5,423 nt of DNA from an uncultured Leucothrix sp. Its GTDB lineage: Bacteria > Pseudomonadota > Gammaproteobacteria > Thiotrichales > Thiotrichaceae. The position numbers were made by a program, and so were the translations under genes. The DNA lies in contig CALAJG010000179.1 of assembly GCA_937923375.1 (NCBI GenBank), positions 1 to 5,423 on the forward strand, written 5' to 3'. Below are positions 1 through 5,423 of the stretch, piece by piece. A model generated the notes under the pieces. That model was given only the letters and a program-made list of their open reading frames with translations. It was not told the origin of the DNA and searched no databases. Within the stretch, counting starts at the first letter, position 1. Each line of letters starts with the position of its first letter.

Positions 1-126
1 CATAGTCATCCGTTCTGCTGTGCCCATGGATAGTGCTGGTTGAAGGGCTTTTTTTGGCGGAGGGTGCGGGGAGGTTTAATGTGTTTTTATTCATCCGTTT
101 AGGCTCAAAATTCAATTAGTTAACAG

Positions 127-183
127 TGATTGTACAGAGAGGGCCATTTATTTACACCCCAATCAAAACTATAGGTACAATCA
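127..183. repeat. 9-bp perfect inverted repeat upstream of pssA
   Basis: The left arm TGATTGTAC (127-135) and the right arm GTACAATCA (175-183) are exact reverse complements, separated by 39 bp. The match stops on both sides (G126 against A184, A136 against G174). The right arm contains TACAAT, a candidate -10 box. The arms could be two operator half-sites or the base of a long weak hairpin, and I recognise no known regulator consensus. The repeat itself is seen directly; a regulatory role is inference. Confidence 0.4.
151..181 (+). promoter_or_regulatory. weak candidate sigma-70 promoter for pssA
   Basis: TTTACA (151-156) resembles a -35 box and TACAAT (176-181) a -10 box. The spacer is 19 bp, longer than the preferred 17 bp. 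It lies about 60 nt before the pssA start and overlaps the right arm of the inverted repeat, so a factor bound there could occlude it. This is pattern matching only; pssA may also be read from further upstream. Confidence 0.25.
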
Positions 184-239
184 ACATTCCTGCACTGATC
201 GTGTGGCGGTTTTTTTTATAACGGGTAACTGTGCTAATA

Positions 240-1049
240 ATGACAACCATGAATACTGATAAAGCAACCCCGGCTAAAGGGGTTTATATACTACCTAATT
301 TGATTACGACAGCGGCTCTGTTTAGTGGTTTTTACGCTATCATTGCAGCGATGAATGGTCGCTTTGAAGTCGCTGCAGTGGCGGTTTTTATTGCGATGAT
401 TCTGGATGGTGCAGATGGGCGAGTAGCGCGCTGGACGAACACCACGTCTGAATTTGGTGCTCAATATGACAGCCTTGCCGACCTTGTGTCTTTTGGGGTT
501 GCGCCGGCTGTTGTTATTTATCAGTGGGCTTTAGTGCATATGGCACTTGAGTCAGCTGCGTGGGGTAAAGTCGGCTGGATGGCCGCTTTTATATATGTTG
601 CCTGTGGCGCACTACGATTAGCGCGCTTTAATGTACAAATAGAAGAGGTTGATAAACGGTATTTCATTGGTTTACCTAGTCCTGCTTCTGCGGCAATTAT
701 GGCTGGGATGGTTTGGTTTTTTCAGGATTTGGATGTCACGGGGCGCTCGGTGCAGATTCCAGCATTAATCATGACGATAGGTGCAGGCTTATTGATGGTT
801 AGCAATGTTCAATATACTAGCTTTAAAGATTTTGACTATCGCAGCAAGGTTCCTTATCTAGCGGTGCTTGCTGTTGTTCTGGCGTTTGCACTGGCGGCGA
901 TTGATCCGCCGAAAGTGCTGTTTGCAGTATTTCTTATTTATGCATTATCCGGCCCCTTCTATTGGGTACTGCGCAAATTTGGTTACATTAAATCTGTTCC
1001 TGTCATTAATTTGTGTAATAAAGAGAATGACAAAGGCAGCGACAAGTAA
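240..1049 (+). CDS. pssA: CDP-diacylglycerol--serine O-phosphatidyltransferase, membrane (type II) form
   Basis: This integral inner-membrane enzyme transfers a phosphatidyl group from CDP-diacylglycerol to L-serine, giving phosphatidylserine, the precursor of phosphatidylethanolamine. The protein is 269 aa. The complete CDP-alcohol phosphatidyltransferase signature DGx2ARx8Gx3Dx3D is present: D59, G60, A63, R64, G73, D77, D81, preceded by LDGA. Later family patterns are RLARFN, FIGLPSPA and SNVQYTSFKDFD. About seven or eight hydrophobic segments follow one another through the chain, and the tail is polar. It is the Bacillus/Pseudomonas-type enzyme, not the phospholipase-D-like PssA of E. coli. 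The start is uncertain: in-frame GTG 231, ATG 240 and ATG 249 all precede the conserved KGVYILPN. No strong ribosome site distinguishes them; GGG at 223-225 would suit GTG 231 by spacing. The next gene follows after 21 nt, suggesting one transcript. Confidence 0.93.
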   Translation: MTTMNTDKATPAKGVYILPNLITTAALFSGFYAIIAAMNGRFEVAAVAVFIAMILDGADGRVARWTNTTSEFGAQYDSLADLVSFGVAPAVVIYQWALVHMALESAAWGKVGWMAAFIYVACGALRLARFNVQIEEVDKRYFIGLPSPASAAIMAGMVWFFQDLDVTGRSVQIPALIMTIGAGLLMVSNVQYTSFKDFDYRSKVPYLAVLAVVLAFALAAIDPPKVLFAVFLIYALSGPFYWVLRKFGYIKSVPVINLCNKENDKGSDK

Positions 1050-1061
1050 TAAATCTTGCCC

Positions 1062-1073
1062 GGAGTTTTTTTG
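1062..1073 (+). promoter_or_regulatory. ribosome binding site deciding a TTG start
   Basis: GGAG (1062-1065) is followed by five T and then TTG (1071-1073). This spacing suits initiation at TTG 1071 and not at the in-frame TTG 1056, which lies upstream of the GGAG. The protein would then begin MAINQQQLDYL, which also places the psi-like motif close to the N-terminus. Confidence 0.6.
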
Positions 1074-1949
1074 GCGATTAACCAACAACAACTAGATTAC
1101 CTTAGCGCAATGGGAGTCCCTGTTTGGATTTCTCGTAATTTGCCAATGCCTGAAGACAATGTATTATCTGTTGAGCATACTGTCGGTACAGACCTTGTTG
1201 AAGGTGATTTGCCTGAACGTCTACCTGAACAACCCATCTCAGTAGTCAAACCTAAAAAAGGGTTGCATGCTGCCGATGAGCTAATTAAAAATCTGCAGCA
1301 ATCACCTACAAGAAAAATTGCTGAACTTGCGGTCAGCCTTGATGTTGATACTGAAACTGAGCTAAAAATTATTGCCAGAGATTTTGAGGGTGTCGACTGG
1401 TTCGCACTAGAAAAAGCAGTTGATGGCTGTACCGCTTGTGACCTTCATGAAAAAAGGCAGCACCCCGTATTTGGTTGTGGTAGCAAAGAGCCAAGCCTGA
1501 TGCTTGTTGGTGATATCCCGCGCTTGTTGGATGAGCAGCAAAAGCAACCATTTGCCGGAGAAACGGGTGAGTTGCTCGACAACTTATTGAGTCATCTAGA
1601 GATTGGATCAGACAATGTGTACTTCACAAACTTGTTAAAATGCCGCACGCCACTTGATAATTCGCCTAAACCTAATCAAGCGGCTAGCTGTTTATCCTAC
1701 CTGACACAACAAATAAAATTGCTGCAACCGCAGCTGGTATTGTTAATGGGTAGGAGTACCGCGCAGCAAGTACTAGGAAAGGATCAGCCGATGGCTCAAT
1801 TGCGGCAAAAACGGCATCAGCTACAGGATATAACCGCTCAATTCATAGTAACTTATCACCCCGCTTATTTACTTGAGCAGCCGCGCCTCAAAGCCCTTGT
1901 TTGGCAAGATTTGCGGCTTATAAAGGAACACCTATCAAGCAATGGCTAG
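1071..1949 (+). CDS. holD: DNA polymerase III psi-like subunit (HolD type) with uracil-DNA glycosylase family 4-like domain
   Basis: The protein is 292 aa from TTG 1071. Residues about 8-25 (QQLDYLSAMGVPVWISRNLP runs to 25) resemble the start of E. coli HolD, LGITQWSLRRP aligning with MGVPVWISRNLP; that segment of psi binds the clamp-loader collar. Residues about 26-110 form an uncharacterised linker. Residues about 115-288 look like a family 4 uracil-DNA glycosylase: C120-x2-C123, C191 in LLKCRTP and C207 match the Fe-S cysteine layout, PFAGETGELL (160-169) follows motif A, and VTYHPAYLL carries the His-Pro of motif 2 at 263-264. Motif A reads GDIPR (147-151) where active family 4 enzymes have GEAPG or similar, so glycosylase activity is doubtful. 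The position before rimI is that of holD in E. coli, and I recall a long, divergent psi of about 31 kDa beside rimI in Pseudomonas aeruginosa. The replication role is inferred; an automatic annotation would probably say uracil-DNA glycosylase family protein. Its 3' end overlaps rimI by 8 nt. Confidence 0.75.
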   Translation: MAINQQQLDYLSAMGVPVWISRNLPMPEDNVLSVEHTVGTDLVEGDLPERLPEQPISVVKPKKGLHAADELIKNLQQSPTRKIAELAVSLDVDTETELKIIARDFEGVDWFALEKAVDGCTACDLHEKRQHPVFGCGSKEPSLMLVGDIPRLLDEQQKQPFAGETGELLDNLLSHLEIGSDNVYFTNLLKCRTPLDNSPKPNQAASCLSYLTQQIKLLQPQLVLLMGRSTAQQVLGKDQPMAQLRQKRHQLQDITAQFIVTYHPAYLLEQPRLKALVWQDLRLIKEHLSSNG

Positions 1950-2424
1950 TGTTTTATCAGACATTTCGGTTGAAGCTAACTTGCGTCCTATGTTGGAAGC
2001 AGATATTGGCACTGTGATGCTCGTTGAGACAGCATCCTATCCACACCCTTGGGATGAGCGGGTAATGCGTGATTGCCTGCGGGCAAGTCACTATCATGGT
2101 TGGGTTTTTGAGGTTGATGGTGCTATCAGCGGTTACCTCTTTCTTTCTGTCGTTGCTGGTGAAATGCATATTCTTAACTTGTGCGTTCATCCCGATTTAC
2201 AAGGGCAGGGTTGGGGCAGAACCGTGTTACAACGAGCCTTTGATTTAGCTGTTAACGAATACGAAGCAACGATGTGTTTTCTCGAAGTCAGGCCTTCCAA
2301 TGTTGCCGCGTTGAGCCTGTATCAGTCAGAGGGGTTCAATGAAATTGGTGTTCGTAAAAACTACTATCCAGCGGTTCGGGGACGTGAGGACGCATTAGTG
2401 ATGGCAAAGAGTATCATTGCTTAA
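1942..2424 (+). CDS. rimI: ribosomal protein bS18 (S18) alanine N-acetyltransferase
   Basis: This cytoplasmic GNAT enzyme acetylates the N-terminal alanine of ribosomal protein S18 using acetyl-CoA. The protein is 160 aa, slightly longer than E. coli RimI (148). The acetyl-CoA loop is VHPDLQGQGWGR (residues 82-93). FLEVRPSNVAALSLYQSEGF (113-132) includes E115 and Y127, which align with the catalytic Glu103 and Tyr115 of enteric RimI. The C-terminal RKNYYP...GREDALVMA is the RimI signature. The ATG lies inside the end of the preceding gene (ATGGCTAG, 8-nt overlap), so translation is probably coupled. AAGGA at 1923-1927 is about 14 nt away, rather far for a ribosome site. The order holD-rimI matches E. 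coli. A shorter start at M17 would remove part of the first strand and is less likely. Confidence 0.93.
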   Translation: MASVLSDISVEANLRPMLEADIGTVMLVETASYPHPWDERVMRDCLRASHYHGWVFEVDGAISGYLFLSVVAGEMHILNLCVHPDLQGQGWGRTVLQRAFDLAVNEYEATMCFLEVRPSNVAALSLYQSEGFNEIGVRKNYYPAVRGREDALVMAKSIIA

Positions 2425-2429
2425 ATTTG

Positions 2430-2438
2430 TGTTATTAT
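2430..2438 (+). promoter_or_regulatory. candidate extended -10 promoter for pcnB
   Basis: TGTTATTAT (2430-2438) fits the extended -10 form TGnTATnAT with one mismatch in the hexamer. It is followed by a C/G-rich CCGCCGC discriminator. No good -35 hexamer lies 17 bp upstream, as is common for extended -10 promoters. It sits in the 69-nt rimI-pcnB gap, about 50 nt before the pcnB start. It would separate a pcnB-folK-panC unit from the pssA-holD-rimI unit. Inference from pattern only. Confidence 0.35.
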
Positions 2439-2493
2439 CCGCCGCATTAGGCTTAACTGTTGAAGATAACGTGATTTCAGGGAAAAAATAACA

Positions 2494-3801
2494 TTGAAGG
2501 ATAACAAACGGCCCCCTCTGATTCTGTCAGCTTCAAAGCTTGGAGTATCGACCAAACGGATAAACTCAAAAGCACTTATTATTTTGAATGCCTTGCACGA
2601 TGCTGACTACGAAGCCTATCTGGTCGGTGGCTGCGTCCGTGATCTATTGCTGAATGTCGAGCCAAAAGATTTTGATATCGCCACTAATGCACACCCCGAA
2701 CAGATCAAAGCGGTTCTTCCAAGCACGCGCATAATCGGCCGACGTTTTCGACTGGCACACGTGCACTTTGGCCGTGAATATTATGAAGTCGCAACCTTCC
2801 GCGCGCCGCATGATAATTCTGACCGTGGCCAGGTAGGTCAGGATGGTCGCATCTTACATGATAATGTCTATGGCACAATTGAAGAGGATGCAGTCCGCCG
2901 TGATTTTGCCATCAATGCACTGTTTTACAACGTCCATACTGATGAAATTTTGGACTTTACAGGTGGTATGGAGGATCTTGAGAAACGTCAATTACGCATG
3001 ATTGGTGATCCGGTGGCACGTTATCGAGAAGATCCCGTAAGAATGCTGCGTGCAATGCGTTTTTCGGCGAAGTTAGGACTTAACATAGAAACTGACAGTG
3101 AATCGCCAATTCGTGAATTGGCACCGCTGTTAGAAAACATCGCACCCGCGCGATTGTTTGACGAAGCATTGAAAATGTTTCACAGTGGGCAGGCAGGCTC
3201 AGTGCTTGAGTTACTGCGCGAATATCGTTTGTTTCACAGCCTGTTTCCAGCGACTGAGGAGGCGTTGCAAGCAGATGAATCCGGTCATTTCCTCGCCTTG
3301 ATTAATGATGCCTTGGTCAATACCGACAACCGCATTAATGATGGTATGTCTGTTACACCAGCTTTTTTATTCGCGGTTATGCTTTGGCTTCCAATGAAAC
3401 AGCTGGAAGCGTCTTATCGTGAACAGTCTTTCCCTGACCCGCAGGCAATGCAGCATGCAGCGAACGATGTCTTAAGTGATCAAGTACGTTTTACGGCGGT
3501 ACCTCGGCGATTTAGCAATGTGACACGTGAGATATGGCTGCTGCAGTCCCGATTCAATCAAAAAAACTGCCGCCGCGCTCGACTATTCGTTGATAACAGG
3601 CGGTTTCGTGCAGCCTTCGATTTTCTGTGCTTGCGTTCAATTGCTGAAGAGGATGTTGCTCTACAAGCAGATGCAGCGTGGTGGGAAGAGTTTCAAAAAG
3701 CCACTGAAGAACGTCAGGTTGACATGTGTAAAGCGATTCCGCATGTCAAAAAGAAACGACGTAGAAATAAGCGGCGAAAAAATAATGGCCCTGCTCAATG
3801 A
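2494..3801 (+). CDS. pcnB: poly(A) polymerase I
   Basis: The enzyme adds 3' poly(A) tails to RNA from ATP, marking transcripts for degradation; in E. coli it also controls ColE1-type plasmid copy number through RNA I decay. The protein is 435 aa (E. coli about 455-465). The class II nucleotidyltransferase core is intact: LVGGCVRD (43-50), catalytic D59-F-D61, VRRDFAINAL (134-143) and REDPVRMLRAMRF (178-190). GRRFRLAHVHFG (82-93) followed by EVATFR is the pattern that separates poly(A) polymerases from CCA-adding enzymes. The tail is strongly basic (KKKRRRNKRRK, from about 419), as expected for RNA binding. The only sensible start is TTG 2494: AGGGA at 2479-2483 lies 10 nt upstream and an in-frame stop at 2467-2469 limits extension. 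folK starts within its stop codon. Confidence 0.94.
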   Translation: MKDNKRPPLILSASKLGVSTKRINSKALIILNALHDADYEAYLVGGCVRDLLLNVEPKDFDIATNAHPEQIKAVLPSTRIIGRRFRLAHVHFGREYYEVATFRAPHDNSDRGQVGQDGRILHDNVYGTIEEDAVRRDFAINALFYNVHTDEILDFTGGMEDLEKRQLRMIGDPVARYREDPVRMLRAMRFSAKLGLNIETDSESPIRELAPLLENIAPARLFDEALKMFHSGQAGSVLELLREYRLFHSLFPATEEALQADESGHFLALINDALVNTDNRINDGMSVTPAFLFAVMLWLPMKQLEASYREQSFPDPQAMQHAANDVLSDQVRFTAVPRRFSNVTREIWLLQSRFNQKNCRRARLFVDNRRFRAAFDFLCLRSIAEEDVALQADAAWWEEFQKATEERQVDMCKAIPHVKKKRRRNKRRKNNGPAQ

Positions 3802-4304
3802 TATCTGAAGTCGCGCGCGAGCGTTGTTACATTGGGTTGGGTAGTAACTTAGGTGAATCGAAAGACATTCTGCATTCTGCGGTACAGGCTCTAAAAGCCA
3901 TTCCTGACTCAGAGCAATTTCAGATCTCGTCATATTATCAAAGCAAGCCACATGGGCCTCAGGATCAACCTGACTATCTGAATGCAGTGGCGACATTTAC
4001 CATCAGCTTAGGGGCAGAAGCATTGCTAGACGTGCTGCAGGCAATAGAAAATAATCATGGCCGTGTCCGTCTCGGCGATCAATGGTCTGCACGAACTCTG
4101 GATTTGGACATTTTGTTATACGGTAATCATCAAATTGAAACCGAGCGCTTGACGGTTCCCCATCCTTGGATGAAACAGCGTGAGTTTGTACTACATCCTT
4201 TGTTTGAGATCGCTCCAGACTTGAAGCTTCCGGATGGTAAAATGCTAATAGATTGTTTACGTGAGGTTCCTGCTGATACGTTACAGCTGTTACAAAGCCA
4301 GTAA
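3798..4304 (+). CDS. folK: 2-amino-4-hydroxy-6-hydroxymethyldihydropteridine diphosphokinase
   Basis: HPPK transfers pyrophosphate from ATP to 6-hydroxymethyl-7,8-dihydropterin, the step before dihydropteroate synthase in folate synthesis. The protein is 168 aa (E. coli 159). It begins with CYIGLGSNLG (10-19), and carries RVRLGDQWSARTLDLDILLYG (from 89), whose D102 and D104 match the Mg-binding aspartates. PHPWMKQREFVLHPLFEIAP (121-140) is the conserved C-terminal block. The QWSART stretch replaces the more usual RWGPRT without loss of the RTLDLDIL core. The ATG overlaps the pcnB stop (ATGA, 3798-3801). I see no ribosome site of its own, so it probably depends on translational coupling to pcnB. 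The pcnB-folK pair is typical of gammaproteobacteria. Confidence 0.95.
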   Translation: MISEVARERCYIGLGSNLGESKDILHSAVQALKAIPDSEQFQISSYYQSKPHGPQDQPDYLNAVATFTISLGAEALLDVLQAIENNHGRVRLGDQWSARTLDLDILLYGNHQIETERLTVPHPWMKQREFVLHPLFEIAPDLKLPDGKMLIDCLREVPADTLQLLQSQ

Positions 4305-4336
4305 ATCTAGAAACTAGTAAAGAAAGAGAGTGCCTG

Positions 4337-5188
4337 ATGCGAGTCATCAAAACCATTACAGAATTACGCGACACTATTAAAACTTATAAAAATACTAATC
4401 GTTGTGTAGGTTTGGTGCCAACTATGGGGAATCTTCACTCGGGTCACCTGGATTTGGTGACTAAAGCTTCTACAAGGTCTGATTGCACAGTTGTTTCAAT
4501 TTTTGTTAATCCAACGCAGTTTGATAAAGCAGACGATCTGAAAGCGTACCCCAGAACGATGGAGGAAGACCTTTCTAAGCTTGAGAAAGCTGGTGTAGAT
4601 GTAGTTTTTTGTCCTGAACCTAAGGAAATGTACCCGCATGGGGGGTTAGTCACTGAAGTTGATGTGCCAAAAGTTAGCAATTTGCATGAGGGTGCTGCAA
4701 GACCAGGGCATTTTTTAGGAGTGGCGACGGTCGTTTGTAAGCTGTTTAATATCGTATCGCCAGATCTTGCCATATTTGGCCAAAAAGATTTTCAACAGCT
4801 GTCTCTGATTCGGCAAATGGTTGCTGACCTCGATATGCCGATCGAAATCATCGGGGCACCGACGATTCGTGAAGATGACGGTTTGGCCATGAGCTCGCGC
4901 AATAGTCGCCTATCATCTGAGCAGCGAAAGCTGGCACCGGAAATCTATAAGGCTTTGAAGAAGCTTGAGAAGAGGGTAGTTGAAGGTCACTTTGATGACT
5001 ATGTGAACGCTCAAAATGAAGTGATAAAGGATCTCACGGAGTTAGGCTTTAGACCCGACTATATACTTGTATGTAACGCTCGCACTTTGCAAACGGCTAG
5101 CAAGGCTGACCGCAATTTGGTGATACTGGCAGCAGCGTACCTAGGAAAGGTGCGTTTAATTGATAACATTCAGGTGTGTTTAGGCTAA
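4337..5188 (+). CDS. panC: pantothenate synthetase (pantoate--beta-alanine ligase)
   Basis: PanC condenses pantoate with beta-alanine through a pantoyl-adenylate, using ATP, to make pantothenate for coenzyme A. The protein is 283 aa, the same as E. coli PanC. Motifs in order: VPTMGNLHSGHLDLV (27-41, ATP-binding HxGH), VSIFVNPTQF (53-62), YPRT (71-74), EPKEMYP (94-100), EGAARPGHFLGVATVV (118-133), PDLAIFGQKDFQQL (142-155), and REDDGLAMSSRN (178-189) carrying the KMSKS-like SSR segment. The ATG has AGAGAG at 4325-4330, spacer 6 nt. It starts 32 nt after folK with no visible terminator, so co-transcription is likely. panB, commonly just upstream, is missing here. AGA/AGG encode 5 of its 16 arginines, whereas folK shows none. 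Its stop codon overlaps that of convergent anmK. Confidence 0.96.
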   Translation: MRVIKTITELRDTIKTYKNTNRCVGLVPTMGNLHSGHLDLVTKASTRSDCTVVSIFVNPTQFDKADDLKAYPRTMEEDLSKLEKAGVDVVFCPEPKEMYPHGGLVTEVDVPKVSNLHEGAARPGHFLGVATVVCKLFNIVSPDLAIFGQKDFQQLSLIRQMVADLDMPIEIIGAPTIREDDGLAMSSRNSRLSSEQRKLAPEIYKALKKLEKRVVEGHFDDYVNAQNEVIKDLTELGFRPDYILVCNARTLQTASKADRNLVILAAAYLGKVRLIDNIQVCLG

Positions 5189-5423
5189 GCAGGGTAGAGA
5201 GCGCCAAGCACACGAGGGCTGGAAGCGCCTGTTGCAGAAGGAAGGTTTCCCGGCAAGCCCAGTACGTTTTGCCTGGCAAGCCATGCGAAAGCGATGGATT
5301 CTACCCAATCCGCAGATACCCCTAAAGCATCTGTTTTTTTGACAGTTGCGGGTTCTAGTGATTCGCTAAGTCTTTGAATTAAAGCTGTATTTTTCCCACC
5401 ACCACCACAGATATAGACTTCGT
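5185..5423 (-). CDS. anmK: anhydro-N-acetylmuramic acid kinase, C-terminal part (cut by window edge)
   Basis: AnmK cleaves and phosphorylates 1,6-anhydro-N-acetylmuramic acid with ATP, giving N-acetylmuramate 6-phosphate during peptidoglycan recycling in the cytoplasm. Only the last 78 codons are in the window; the start lies beyond the right edge. The visible segment opens with EVYICGGGGKNTALIQRL, the Gly-rich nucleotide-binding block of the family. It continues with TDALGVSADWVESIAFAWLA and ends in GLPGNLPSATGASSPRVLGA followed by LYPA. It lines up without gaps to the end of E. coli AnmK (GLPGNLPSVTGAS...VLGAIFP). The frame is open with no shift, so this is a normal 3' end, not a broken gene. 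It is convergent with panC and the two stop codons share bases 5186-5187. Confidence 0.93.
   Translation of the reverse strand, partial: EVYICGGGGKNTALIQRLSESLEPATVKKTDALGVSADWVESIAFAWLARQNVLGLPGNLPSATGASSPRVLGALYPA

Noticed and set aside
2..43. Open frame entering from the left edge (IVIRSAVPMDSAG then TGA)
   Set aside because: Only 13 codons are visible, and they match no protein end I recognise, including IlvC, which precedes pssA in pseudomonads. It could be the tail of an upstream gene but cannot be supported.
22..55. GCCC...GGGC followed by seven T as a rho-independent terminator
   Set aside because: The stem is only 4 bp with a 19-nt loop and no further pairing that I can find; too weak to call.
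193..217. CAC/GTG mini-hairpin before an eight-T run, as an attenuator of pssA
   Set aside because: A 3-bp stem with poor flanking pairing is not a credible terminator; the T-run alone is not enough.
868..1095. Second + frame across the end of pssA
   Set aside because: It overlaps the conserved pssA C-terminus and the holD-like start, and its composition (many W, R, C, N) is that of an out-of-frame reading.
3661..3996. Minus-strand open frames inside pcnB/folK, and similar ones inside folK, panC and rimI
   Set aside because: They lie antisense to well-conserved genes, have no recognisable domains, and are shadows of the real coding frames.
4306..4318. TCTAGA and ACTAGT (XbaI and SpeI sites) side by side, suggesting a cloning scar
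   Set aside because: The flanking sequence is normal intergenic DNA between two intact genes and no vector sequence is present; chance occurrence in an AT-rich gap is the simpler explanation.

Overview
The window is an ordinary chromosomal housekeeping stretch from a gammaproteobacterium. The evidence is the pairing of poly(A) polymerase I with FolK, the RimI acetyltransferase preceded by a gene at the holD position, and a Bacillus-type membrane phosphatidylserine synthase as found in pseudomonads and their relatives. The base composition looks moderate (mid-40s % GC by eye). A long HolD-like protein next to rimI, as I recall for Pseudomonas, favours a Pseudomonadales or Cellvibrionales-like marine lineage, but the genus cannot be fixed from this sequence. 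I see no mobile element, CRISPR array, tRNA or rRNA.

Layout. Positions 1-239 hold no convincing gene, but contain a perfect 9-bp inverted repeat overlapping a weak promoter candidate. Then, all on the + strand: pssA (phosphatidylserine synthase, 240-1049); a holD/uracil-DNA-glycosylase-like gene starting at TTG (1071-1949); rimI (1942-2424, overlapping the previous gene by 8 nt); a 69-nt gap with a possible extended -10 promoter; pcnB (poly(A) polymerase I, TTG start, 2494-3801); folK (3798-4304, ATGA overlap with pcnB); and panC (4337-5188). On the - strand, the 3' end of anmK enters from the right edge and stops at 5185, with its stop codon interlocked with that of panC.

How the genes work together. 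There are two likely co-transcribed groups: pssA-holD-like-rimI (membrane lipid synthesis, replication clamp loader, ribosomal protein acetylation) and pcnB-folK-panC (RNA decay, folate and pantothenate synthesis). The panB gene often found between folK and panC is absent here. anmK, for peptidoglycan recycling, belongs to a separate convergent unit.

The most interesting item is the 1071-1949 gene. It joins a short N-terminal segment resembling the clamp-loader-binding peptide of the DNA polymerase III psi subunit to a uracil-DNA-glycosylase family 4-like domain. That domain keeps the four presumed Fe-S cysteines but has altered residues in the catalytic motif. I found no evidence of an undescribed multi-gene system.
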